A stretch of 54,563 nucleotides of DNA from assembly GCA_910588745.1 (NCBI GenBank), contig CAJURK010000018.1, positions 1 through 54,563 on the forward strand, read 5' to 3'. Under the pieces are notes generated by a model that was not told the origin of the DNA, searched no databases, and saw only the letters and a program-made list of their open reading frames with translations. The number at the start of each line of letters is the position of its first letter. Within the stretch, counting starts at the first letter, position 1. The translations under genes were made by a program, and so were the position numbers. The DNA is from an uncultured Dorea sp. GTDB taxonomy: Bacteria > Bacillota > Clostridia > Lachnospirales > Lachnospiraceae. Shown here in pieces: positions 9,134 to 17,038 of this stretch.

Positions 9134-9577
9134 TTGAATATTAATGCAAAATACTTTGGCGAAGTTTCTTATGAAAAAGATGATACAATTCATATTATCA
9201 ATGGTTTGTTTGGATTTGAATCCTATACATCTTATCTTCCCCTTTCTTTTCAGGAAGATGATTCCATGATTTCCTTACAGAATCTGGAAGACGAAACACT
9301 TTCTTTTATACTTATAAACCCGTTCATGATATATCCGGATTACAGTCCAAAATTATCAAAGAATGATTTGAAAGAATTAGAAGCAAACTCTATAGAAGAT
9401 ATATCCTTTTATGTTATTAGCGTTATTAGAGATTCTGTTGACAAATCAACAGTAAATTTAAGGGCTCCTCTTGTTGTAAATGCTTTAAACCGAAAAGCAA
9501 AGCAGATTATGTTAGACCAACCAGAATATACATTTCGCCACATCCTTGGTAATATTAAACAAAAGGAGGGCAAATAG
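9134..9577 (+). CDS. fliW: Flagellar assembly factor FliW
   Basis: 147-residue protein that in B. subtilis binds flagellin and CsrA in turn, so that csrA repression is released when flagellin is low. It shows the FliW fold signatures: an early GLFGFE segment after an acidic beta hairpin, ILINPFMIYPDY in the middle, and the VNLRAPLVVNALNRKAKQIML block near the end. The start appears to be TTG at 9134, 7 bp after AGGAGGTG; no ATG fits the family length. csrA begins 2 bp after its stop, so the two are translationally linked. Confidence 0.94.
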   Translation: MNINAKYFGEVSYEKDDTIHIINGLFGFESYTSYLPLSFQEDDSMISLQNLEDETLSFILINPFMIYPDYSPKLSKNDLKELEANSIEDISFYVISVIRDSVDKSTVNLRAPLVVNALNRKAKQIMLDQPEYTFRHILGNIKQKEGK

Positions 9578-9579
9578 TT

Positions 9580-9801
9580 ATGTTAATATTACAGCGCAAG
9601 AGGAATGAATCCCTTTCTATTAATAACAACGTTACTATTTCTGTAATGGAGATAGGAACAGACTGGGTAAAACTTGCCATTGACGCTCCCAAAGAAATAC
9701 CCGTTCTTCGTTCCGAGTTAAAAGAAGCTGCTGATGAGAACAAAAAAGCATCTGTTGAAGTTCCTCAAAATGTATTAAATGAAATTTTTAAAAAGAAATG
9801 A
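9580..9801 (+). CDS. csrA: Carbon storage / flagellin translation regulator CsrA
   Basis: 73-residue RNA-binding dimer that represses translation by binding GGA motifs, in Gram-positive bacteria mainly on flagellin mRNA. The sequence begins MLILQRKRNESLSINNNVTI and contains the conserved WVKLAIDAPKEIPVLRSEL block. Length matches the family. It has AAAGGAGG inside the end of fliW. The flagellin gene is not in the window. Confidence 0.96.
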   Translation: MLILQRKRNESLSINNNVTISVMEIGTDWVKLAIDAPKEIPVLRSELKEAADENKKASVEVPQNVLNEIFKKK

Positions 9802-9858
9802 ATAGAAGCTGTTACACGATCAACCTGATATTCAGGCTAGTTGTAACAGCTTCTATTC
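9800..9858. terminator. Terminator closing the flgM-csrA operon
   Basis: GAATAGAAGCTGTTACA (9800-9816) pairs perfectly with TGTAACAGCTTCTATTC (9842-9858), a 17-bp stem with a 25-base loop. There is no long T-run on either side, so it may act with factors or as an RNA end stabiliser. It lies between convergent csrA and the 9933-11006 gene. Confidence 0.75.
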
Positions 9859-9932
9859 ATTCATTACAATTGACTTTAATAACTTTTTTACCATTCATTC
9901 GATCATAAGGACAAAAAATCAGGCATTATATG

Positions 9933-11006
9933 CTATACTGCACAATCCACTACAACCGCTACTGGCGCTGATACCACAGAAACACTTACAGCCTCAGATA
10001 CACTCCCAGCTACTGCATCTACCATGCTTCCGGTTTGTCCTGCAAGCGCTCCCGGCGATAAATTCTCTGCATACTGTTCTGCAATTTGACGAAAACGTTC
10101 ATCATCCAAAGATGGTTTCGGCATCACATCATCCAGATGCGAAGTCTGACAATGTTCCTGCCCTTTTCTTGCTATCTTCTTACGTCTAAGTTCTTCTGCA
10201 AGCTGTCTGGCAAGCTTCTCCTTCAGCTTTTTCTCAGCTGCTCTTCTCTGAAGATTTAAATTTTCTTCCTTATGAAGCCTTGAAATTTTAATATTACCGC
10301 TCTGTATTACTGATTTTATCTTCCTCACAATAGCTGCCGCTTCTGCCGGATCTTTTACCTGTGCCTTTACTTTTTGAATTTCTCCATACTTAGCAGATAT
10401 CAGTCCTCTAACTGCAGGTACATTTTTTGCACTGGCAAGCCGCATCATATTTGTACTGTGAGAATAATTATATTTAGTAGTAGCGCTTTTCTTCTTTGCA
10501 TACTTGGAGTAGAAATTTGTAGACTCTCTATCTCTCCAATAGGTTGGATAAATCTTTTCTTTATCTCTTTCCTTTGTTGCCGTCCACATCGAGACCTTGC
10601 CATCGTCATCAATGACTAATCCCATACTTACAAGCTCTTTATCTTTCAAAAATGCTCCCGTCTGGGCCGATTTTTGATAGCTGCTTAAATGACGAAGAAT
10701 ATTTTCCACATGATTCTTAACATCCTCGTCTTTACTCATCTTTTCCAACAGTTCCGGAGAAATTGCCACGTTATTCTTCCCCTTTTTAGTGGAACCATAT
10801 TGCCCAACCTGGCTATTATTATCAAAAGAAACAAAGCTGAAATTAATATGTTTGTAATTTTCCTTAAGGTAATTCATCATCTCAACTACGCCGGATTGGG
10901 TTGACGTACTATCGTTCTTAACTTCTTTTAGGGAATCTGTCTGAGACAATCCTGCGGGTGCGGAACTTAATGAATTTAAATATGTCTTCTCGCTTTTTAC
11001 CTGCAT
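9933..11006 (-). CDS. Uncharacterised 357-residue protein, possible sigma-28 regulon member
   Basis: I do not firmly recognise this gene; it may belong to DUF6033, but that is from memory and not verified. No signal peptide or membrane segment. The N-terminal half (about 35-180) looks like a folded domain with FVSFDN and ISPELLEKMSKDEDVKNHVENI patterns. The middle (about 235-280) is a Lys/Arg/Glu-rich helix resembling a coiled coil. The last 30 residues are an unusual Val/Ser/Ala string ending in Cys-Ala-Val. The start follows AAGAGGGA. A candidate sigma-28 promoter lies at 11043-11070. It is convergent with csrA, so a flagellar link is inferred only from position and promoter. Confidence 0.7.
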   Translation of the reverse strand: MQVKSEKTYLNSLSSAPAGLSQTDSLKEVKNDSTSTQSGVVEMMNYLKENYKHINFSFVSFDNNSQVGQYGSTKKGKNNVAISPELLEKMSKDEDVKNHVENILRHLSSYQKSAQTGAFLKDKELVSMGLVIDDDGKVSMWTATKERDKEKIYPTYWRDRESTNFYSKYAKKKSATTKYNYSHSTNMMRLASAKNVPAVRGLISAKYGEIQKVKAQVKDPAEAAAIVRKIKSVIQSGNIKISRLHKEENLNLQRRAAEKKLKEKLARQLAEELRRKKIARKGQEHCQTSHLDDVMPKPSLDDERFRQIAEQYAENLSPGALAGQTGSMVDAVAGSVSEAVSVSVVSAPVAVVVDCAV

Positions 11007-11042
11007 AGGAATCCCTCTTTTCCATCTATGTTTTATATTATA

Positions 11043-11070
11043 ATATCGACGGATTTTCCTTTTTACATAA
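11043..11070 (-). promoter_or_regulatory. Candidate sigma-28 promoter of the 357-residue protein gene
   Basis: Read on the minus strand, GTCGATAT (11043-11050) is preceded 16 bp upstream by TTAT (11067-11070). This is the same spacing and hexamer style as the candidates before cheA and flgM. The gene start is 37 bp downstream. Confidence 0.4.
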
Positions 11071-11147
11071 GCTTTATTACTTTTTTAAAACCATTTTTAT
11101 TACAATTTACAGATATATCTTCTATTGTGCCGACACATTCGCGGCTA

Positions 11148-11858
11148 CTACATATGTTCAAGTATCACCTGCTGAATCTGTTTCTGTACTTTATCGGCAA
11201 TTTCCTTCGTTTTCATATTTTTATAATCGTCATAATATAACGGAGGAAGAAAATGTACCTGAACGGTTACTGGACTTATTGTATTGGTGTCAAATGGTTT
11301 AAAAGAATTAATCAGCGCTACCGGTACAATGGGACATTCGGCCTTTGTAGCCGCCTTAAAACTTCCTGCCTTAAAGCTCTGCACTTGATTACCTTCTTTT
11401 GATCGAGTTCCTTCCGGAAATATTACATAATTTCTTCCTTTTTTTACCTCATTTGTAACATTTCCAATTATTTGCATTGACTGTCTGATATCTTCCCTGT
11501 CCATGAGATATCCCTTCATACAAGCGATGACTTGTTTTAGAAATTGAACATCCTTAATTTCCTTTTTTGCCACTACAGAAAACGGAATAGAACAAGCTTC
11601 TACAATTGCCAGCACATCATATAATCCCTGATGATTGGGAAAAAATATAAATCCGCTTTTATTCGGAAGGTTTTCTTTTCCATGTACATCAATGGTTACG
11701 TTTCCGCCTTTATTTGCCCGAAGAACGATAAATCTCAGCATCCTATAATGCTGTTCTTCCGTATATTTCTCCACATGAGATGCATAGTAGCACAATTTAC
11801 ACCACATAAATGGCACCAAAAATATATTTCGGAATACCATAAGAAGTATTCTTTTCAT
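11148..11858 (-). CDS. plsC: 1-acyl-sn-glycerol-3-phosphate acyltransferase (PlsC family)
   Basis: 236-residue membrane-associated enzyme that makes phosphatidic acid from lysophosphatidic acid. The HX4D catalytic motif is NHQGLYD (about residue 76), and FPEGTRSKEG (about 150) forms the second conserved block. A hydrophobic N-terminus (ILLMVFRNIFLVPFMW) probably anchors it. It follows the DUF4153 gene by 18 bp on the same strand, with AGAGGAG as ribosome binding site, so the two form an operon. Confidence 0.92.
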   Translation of the reverse strand: MKRILLMVFRNIFLVPFMWCKLCYYASHVEKYTEEQHYRMLRFIVLRANKGGNVTIDVHGKENLPNKSGFIFFPNHQGLYDVLAIVEACSIPFSVVAKKEIKDVQFLKQVIACMKGYLMDREDIRQSMQIIGNVTNEVKKGRNYVIFPEGTRSKEGNQVQSFKAGSFKAATKAECPIVPVALINSFKPFDTNTISPVTVQVHFLPPLYYDDYKNMKTKEIADKVQKQIQQVILEHM

Positions 11859-11876
11859 AATGTTAAAAACTCCTCT

Positions 11877-13577
11877 CTATTGAAACAGGTAAGCTGTTAA
11901 ATCCAGATCTTCTATTTCTCCTGCTTCTTTATCATAAGTTATATCAAAATATCTAATATACAGTACGCTTCCCTTTTCATCTTTCAGGTCAACACGGCAG
12001 TGTTTCAGATAATAGTCGTCTATATCTACATGATGATACTCTTTATCCATATGATGATGCTCTTCATCTTCTATATGTTCTAAACCGTAATCAATATAAC
12101 CTTCTATCGTTTCTTTCAGATTGGCGTATAGAATTACCTCTTCTTTCTCGCTAATAACAAATCCCAAATGTTTTAAATTCGGCGCAGGATCTCCGTAATT
12201 CATATTGTACTGCACTATCTGCATTTTGGAATATCCGCTTATATCCAAATTATTTACACGTTCTTCCGTGCCAATACTAATGTCAGAAGAATAGTATCTG
12301 TCATTTGCCGCGCTGTAAAATTCTTTGATTTCTTCTATCTCTTCCGACGTATACTTTTCATCAATGAATTTTTCACTGTCCTCAAGATCTACAAGATACG
12401 AATAAGCTCCATATATTTTTTGCTTCGTTTCCTCTGATAACTCTCCTCCACTTCTATACTGCTCCATAATCTTTTGCTGGCTGAATGCTGATATATGATA
12501 CATATTGACGCCGGGAAATAACAATGCAATCACAAAAGCAGCTGCGATCACTCCAAACATTCTTCCCGTATATCTGTGAAATCTATAATATATTACCAGA
12601 TAAATGATCTCGAGTAAAATCCACATGACTCCTAAATATCTGTCAGGCGTCACTCCATACTGTCCGATTCTTACTCCAATTGAATAAATCTGAAAGAATA
12701 CCAACGGTATAAATAGTAATGGAAGTTTCACGGATATCTTGTGCCAAAAAGATCCCTTTTCTATAGACTCCATCATCGTCCATGTTGGCATTGCCAGAAT
12801 AAAAAGCCCTGCTAAAATCGAAAATAGCTCATTTGACGGTACATTTCTCAAAATAAAAATCTTTATTACATACAGGTAGATAATGGCAAATATTAGTATT
12901 GTAAGAGGAAACAGTACATATTTAACAAGAATTTCTGAAAATGCATCTTCTCTTTTTTCTGTTTCGGAAAAAGCATAAATAGTAGAAGGAACATAAAAAA
13001 ATCCGATTACCAAAATAAGCATTCTCCCAAATACATCAAAATAGAAATCATTGCCCAAAAAAAGAGCCTGGATAATTAATCCTACAGACAACGCGCCGAT
13101 ATTTAAAATTGCATAAATGATATGGACTTTTACCAGATTAGAAAAAACCCTTATAGCAAATTGAGGAAGCAGCAATCCCGAACGTCTGTAGCTATAATAT
13201 ATTCCCATAGCAACGCAAAATATAATATAACTTGTCCTAATTCTTACAGTCCATGTATCCTCGAATAGCACGGTATCAAAATACCGATATTGATAAACCA
13301 GAAAACCAGACAAAACTGCCGTAATAAGAATACAGCCTATTTTCAAGGGTAATTTCTTTGCAAAGGCCGACTCGCTAAAATATATTCCGACGCTGAACCA
13401 TACGAAAAATGGCAGAATATAGTCTATGATAACACCATCGATATCATCTATACACAAAAAAGCTAAAATCGTCGCCAAAGCTATTACAGACATAGTACAC
13501 GGATATTTCAAAATTGTATTCTTTATTTCCAAAGAAATCTGATTCCATAATTCTCTTATTTTTTCCCTTTTTAACAT
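11877..13577 (-). CDS. DUF4153-type multi-pass membrane protein
   Basis: 566-residue protein with about ten hydrophobic segments in the first 380 residues, followed by a soluble, acidic C-terminal domain of about 180 residues that contains a His-rich EDEEHHHMDKEYHHVD stretch. The alternation of membrane helices and the central SIYAFSE-type segment fit DUF4153, a family of unknown function. The start at 13577 (MLKREK) is preferred because AGGGAAG precedes it; an upstream TTG at 13622 would add 15 residues without a ribosome binding site. The His-rich patch could bind a metal; this is only inferred from composition. Confidence 0.78.
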   Translation of the reverse strand: MLKREKIRELWNQISLEIKNTILKYPCTMSVIALATILAFLCIDDIDGVIIDYILPFFVWFSVGIYFSESAFAKKLPLKIGCILITAVLSGFLVYQYRYFDTVLFEDTWTVRIRTSYIIFCVAMGIYYSYRRSGLLLPQFAIRVFSNLVKVHIIYAILNIGALSVGLIIQALFLGNDFYFDVFGRMLILVIGFFYVPSTIYAFSETEKREDAFSEILVKYVLFPLTILIFAIIYLYVIKIFILRNVPSNELFSILAGLFILAMPTWTMMESIEKGSFWHKISVKLPLLFIPLVFFQIYSIGVRIGQYGVTPDRYLGVMWILLEIIYLVIYYRFHRYTGRMFGVIAAAFVIALLFPGVNMYHISAFSQQKIMEQYRSGGELSEETKQKIYGAYSYLVDLEDSEKFIDEKYTSEEIEEIKEFYSAANDRYYSSDISIGTEERVNNLDISGYSKMQIVQYNMNYGDPAPNLKHLGFVISEKEEVILYANLKETIEGYIDYGLEHIEDEEHHHMDKEYHHVDIDDYYLKHCRVDLKDEKGSVLYIRYFDITYDKEAGEIEDLDLTAYLFQ

Positions 13578-13706
13578 GACATACTTCCCTAAAGTATTTG
13601 ATCTTTTACTCTTTACAGACAAATGATAATATAATGAATGTAATTCAAAAATAAAACATATTAAACCATTTATCAGTATAACCTTAACATATATTCAAGT
13701 CAATGA

Positions 13707-13735
13707 TTGCAGTTTGTTTCTAGTAGGATTATACT
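13707..13735 (+). promoter_or_regulatory. Sigma-A promoter for the C_GCAxxG_C_C gene
   Basis: TTGCAG (13707-13712), a 17-bp spacer and TATACT (13730-13735) lie about 85 bp upstream of the start at 13821. Confidence 0.65.
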
Positions 13736-13820
13736 ATAATTAGTTTTAATTCACAGAATATCTTTCATGTGTAAGATATTACAACTAAGTTTATCGACAA
13801 TTGATAAGGAGGAACTAAGA

Positions 13821-14273
13821 ATGACCACTAACATTCATATGGAACAGTTAAAAAAAGATGCTGTAGAAATATTCTGCAGCGGCTTTGCATGTTCCGAATC
13901 TGTAATTTACGCCCTTCGTAAACATTTTCAAATCGATCTGTCAGACGACGCTATTGCCATGAGCAGCGGATTTCCCTGGGGACTTGGCGGGGGAGGCTGT
14001 CTCTGCGGCGCAGTAGCCGGGGCCACCATGATAATCGGATATTTCTTTGGACGTACTACCCCTGGAGATCCAAAAAATGTAAGATGCTTCGCTCTTACAG
14101 AAGAATTTCACGACGCTTTTAAAAATAATTTCAGCGCTGCCTGCTGCCGGATTCTCACCAAGAACATGGAAAGGGATTCACAGGAAAGAAAAAATCATTG
14201 TATTAAAATGGTAGAATTCGCTGTAGAAAAAACTGCGGAAATTATTATACGCGAACTTGCCGCTGATGCATAG
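13821..14273 (+). CDS. C_GCAxxG_C_C family probable redox protein
   Basis: 150-residue protein with the family signature: Cys in the N-terminal CSGFACSE segment, a Gly-rich GGGGCLCGAVAGATM loop, and later Cys-Cys (SAACC) and Cys (NHCIK) residues. Such proteins are proposed to be redox or metal-binding proteins in anaerobes, but no function is established. The start at 13821 follows AAGGAGG; an earlier in-frame ATG at 13767 lacks a ribosome binding site. It stands alone between DUF4153 (divergent) and gyrA (convergent). A related gene lies at 51600-52025. Confidence 0.9.
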   Translation: MTTNIHMEQLKKDAVEIFCSGFACSESVIYALRKHFQIDLSDDAIAMSSGFPWGLGGGGCLCGAVAGATMIIGYFFGRTTPGDPKNVRCFALTEEFHDAFKNNFSAACCRILTKNMERDSQERKNHCIKMVEFAVEKTAEIIIRELAADA

Positions 14274-14290
14274 TCACATATATGCTATAT

Positions 14291-14411
14291 AAAAACACTG
14301 TACCTCAACTAAGAAAAACAAAATTTATTACATCAATATGAATCCTTTTACAGTAAAATACTGTGTAAACGGTATTAATTCTCTGTCTTTCTTTCAAGAT
14401 ACAGTGTTTTT
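14291..14411. repeat. Long-range inverted repeat around ACTGTA motifs
   Basis: AAAAACACTGTA (14291-14302) and TACAGTGTTTTT (14400-14411) are perfect complements 97 bases apart. Between them ACAGTA-AAA-TACTGT (14350-14364) forms a further short palindrome. The T-run after the right arm suggests a large terminator for the preceding gene, but the loop is unusually long. Confidence 0.45.
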
Positions 14412-14419
14412 TATTGCCA

Positions 14420-14455
14420 TACCCTCAATATAAAAGAAAATATATATTGAGGGTA
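14420..14455. terminator. Terminator of the dnaA-gyrA gene cluster
   Basis: TACCCTCAATATA (14420-14432) pairs with TATATTGAGGGTA (14443-14455) with a short A-rich loop. It lies 17 bp after the gyrA stop (minus strand) and may act in both directions. Confidence 0.7.
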
Positions 14456-14471
14456 AATAAACGATATTTCA

Positions 14472-17030
14472 TTATTCCTTTTCAGATTCTGTCAATTTGT
14501 CCCTTTCTACTTTCTCTGAATCCGTTTCTGTTGATTCTCTTTTTTCTTCGTTTTTTTCACGTTGAAGATTTCTCTTTTCTTCTTCTTTTTCCTCGTCCCT
14601 TACCTTTTCGATACTTGCTACTGTTGTATCGTCTTTTAAGTTAATCAACTTTACGCCTGACGTAATCCGGCCAAGAATAGAGATTCCGCTGCAGAACATC
14701 CGAATAATGATTCCATCCGTATTTACAATCATGATTTCCTCATCCTCGCTGACCGCCTTAATGCCTACTACGTTACCTGTCTTTTCTGTGATCTTATAGC
14801 ACTTTACGCCCTTTCCACCCCTGTTTTGAGCCGTAAATTCCTCCAACAAAGTACGTTTGCCCATACCCTTTTCAGATACGATAAGAAGTTCGTTTCCCTG
14901 GGTTACAAGCTGCATTCCGATTACCTCGTCACGGTCTGCCAAATTGATGCCTCGAACTCCCATGGAAGTCCTTCCCGTGGCCCTTACGTCTGTTTCTGCA
15001 AAACGGATACATTGTCCGTATTTCGTTGCAAGGATGATTTCTTGTTTACCGTCGGTAAATTTTACCTCAATCAGTTCGTCGTCTTCCCGAAGCGTAATCG
15101 CGGCAAGGCCATTTTTCCTTATGTTGGCAAAATCAATGACCGGCGTTTTCTTTACCAATCCTTTTTCAGTTGCCATAACAATGTATTCGCCCTCCCTATA
15201 TTCATCCAGAGGAATAACCGCGCTGATCTTTTCATCCGGCATAAGCTGCAAAAGATTAATAATTGCCGTTCCTCTTGAAGTCCTGGAAGCTTCCGGTATC
15301 TCATACGCCTTCAATCGATATACGCGTCCTTTATTGGTAAAAAACATCAGATAATGGTGCGTATGGGTCATGAATAATTCTTCCACATAATCTTCTTCAA
15401 TAGTCTGCATACCTTTGATTCCCTTGCCGCCGCGATTCTGCGCTTTAAAGGTATCCTCAGACATTCTCTTGATATATCCAAGCTTTGTCATGGTAATGAC
15501 AACATCTTCCTTTGGAATCAAATCTTCCATAGAAATATCAAATTCATCAAATCCAATGGATGTTCTTCTCTCATCCCCATACTTATCCCGGATAATAATG
15601 ATCTCTTCCCGGATAACGCCAAGAAGAAGCTTCCGGTCTGCCAAAATAGCCTTTAACCGGTCAATCTTTGCCATCAGCTCCTTATATTCGCTTTCCAGCT
15701 TTTCACGCTCCAAACCGGTAAGGGCCCTTAGACGCATATCTACAATCGCCTGCGCCTGCACATCAGACAATTCAAACTGCCGGATCAGCTCTTCTTTGGC
15801 TTCCTGCACATTGGCAGAATTTCGGATAATCCGGATAACCTCGTCAATATGATCCAAAGCTATCAGTAATCCTTCCAAAATATGAGCGCGTTCCTGCGCT
15901 TTGTTTAACTCATATTTTGTACGTCTGGTTACGACCTCTTCCTGATGCGCCAGATAGTGTTTCAACATATCAAGAATGTTCATAACCTTTGGCTCGTTAT
16001 TTACCAGAGCCAGCATAATCACTCCAAAGGTATCCTGAAGCTGGGTATGCTTATACAACTGATTTAAGATAATATTCGGATTTACATCTCTTCTAAGCTC
16101 TATACAAATCCGCATACCTTCTCTGCTGGACTGATCGCTTAACTCAGTAATTCCATCGACCCGTTTATCTCTTACCAATTCTGCAATTTTTTCAATCAAA
16201 CGGGCTTTATTTACCATATATGGAAGTTCTGTAACAATAATCCGGTTCTTTCCGTTCGGCATAGCTTCAATATCCGTAACCGCCCTCACACGAATCTTTC
16301 CACGGCCGGTCCGGTAAGCTTCCTCAATTCCCCTGGTCCCAAGAATCGTCGCCCCAGTTGGAAAATCCGGTCCCTTAACAATTTTAAGAATGTCTTCCAT
16401 GGTTGTTTCATCGATTTCCTCCACCTGGTCGTCTATGATTTTTACAACCGCGTTAATCACTTCTTTTAAATTATGAGGAGGGATATTGGTGGCCATCCCT
16501 ACCGCAATGCCGGAAGTTCCATTCACCAGGAGATTTGGAAACCTTGAGGGAAGAACTACCGGTTCTTTCTCTGTCTCGTCAAAGTTCGGCGCGAAATCAA
16601 CCGTATCTTTATTAATATCTGCGGTAAGTTCCATGGAGATTTTACTTAAACGTGCTTCCGTATAACGCATGGCAGCCGCGCCGTCTCCGTCTACCGAACC
16701 AAAATTACCGTGACCGTCAACTAAAGGATATCTGGTTGACCACTCCTGAGCCATATTAACCAGCGCTCCGTAAATAGAACTGTCGCCGTGAGGATGATAT
16801 TTACCCATGGTATCTCCCACAATACGCGCGCATTTTCTATGGGGCTTATCCGGTCCGTTATTCAATTCAATCATTGAATATAAGATTCGTCTCTGTACCG
16901 GTTTCAAGCCGTCTCTTACATCCGGAAGCGCCCGAGATGCGATAACGCTCATGGCATAATCAATGTAAGAAGTTTCCATTGTTTTTTTCAAATCCACTTC
17001 ATGGACTTTATCAAAAATATTATCTTCCAT
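14472..17030 (-). CDS. gyrA: DNA gyrase subunit A
   Basis: 852-residue breakage-reunion subunit of gyrase, which with GyrB introduces negative supercoils. The catalytic Tyr is in AAMRYTEARL. Two GyrA-box-like QNRGGKG segments lie in the C-terminal beta-pinwheel region (the first fits the canonical box). A highly charged Lys/Glu tail of about 45 residues closes the protein. The quinolone-determining region reads HPHGDSSIYGALV: Ser at the E. coli position 83 is kept, but position 87 is Gly where E. coli has Asp. It follows gyrB by 8 bp on the same strand. Confidence 0.98.
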   Translation of the reverse strand: MEDNIFDKVHEVDLKKTMETSYIDYAMSVIASRALPDVRDGLKPVQRRILYSMIELNNGPDKPHRKCARIVGDTMGKYHPHGDSSIYGALVNMAQEWSTRYPLVDGHGNFGSVDGDGAAAMRYTEARLSKISMELTADINKDTVDFAPNFDETEKEPVVLPSRFPNLLVNGTSGIAVGMATNIPPHNLKEVINAVVKIIDDQVEEIDETTMEDILKIVKGPDFPTGATILGTRGIEEAYRTGRGKIRVRAVTDIEAMPNGKNRIIVTELPYMVNKARLIEKIAELVRDKRVDGITELSDQSSREGMRICIELRRDVNPNIILNQLYKHTQLQDTFGVIMLALVNNEPKVMNILDMLKHYLAHQEEVVTRRTKYELNKAQERAHILEGLLIALDHIDEVIRIIRNSANVQEAKEELIRQFELSDVQAQAIVDMRLRALTGLEREKLESEYKELMAKIDRLKAILADRKLLLGVIREEIIIIRDKYGDERRTSIGFDEFDISMEDLIPKEDVVITMTKLGYIKRMSEDTFKAQNRGGKGIKGMQTIEEDYVEELFMTHTHHYLMFFTNKGRVYRLKAYEIPEASRTSRGTAIINLLQLMPDEKISAVIPLDEYREGEYIVMATEKGLVKKTPVIDFANIRKNGLAAITLREDDELIEVKFTDGKQEIILATKYGQCIRFAETDVRATGRTSMGVRGINLADRDEVIGMQLVTQGNELLIVSEKGMGKRTLLEEFTAQNRGGKGVKCYKITEKTGNVVGIKAVSEDEEIMIVNTDGIIIRMFCSGISILGRITSGVKLINLKDDTTVASIEKVRDEEKEEEKRNLQREKNEEKRESTETDSEKVERDKLTESEKE

Positions 17031-17038
17031 AATTCCTC

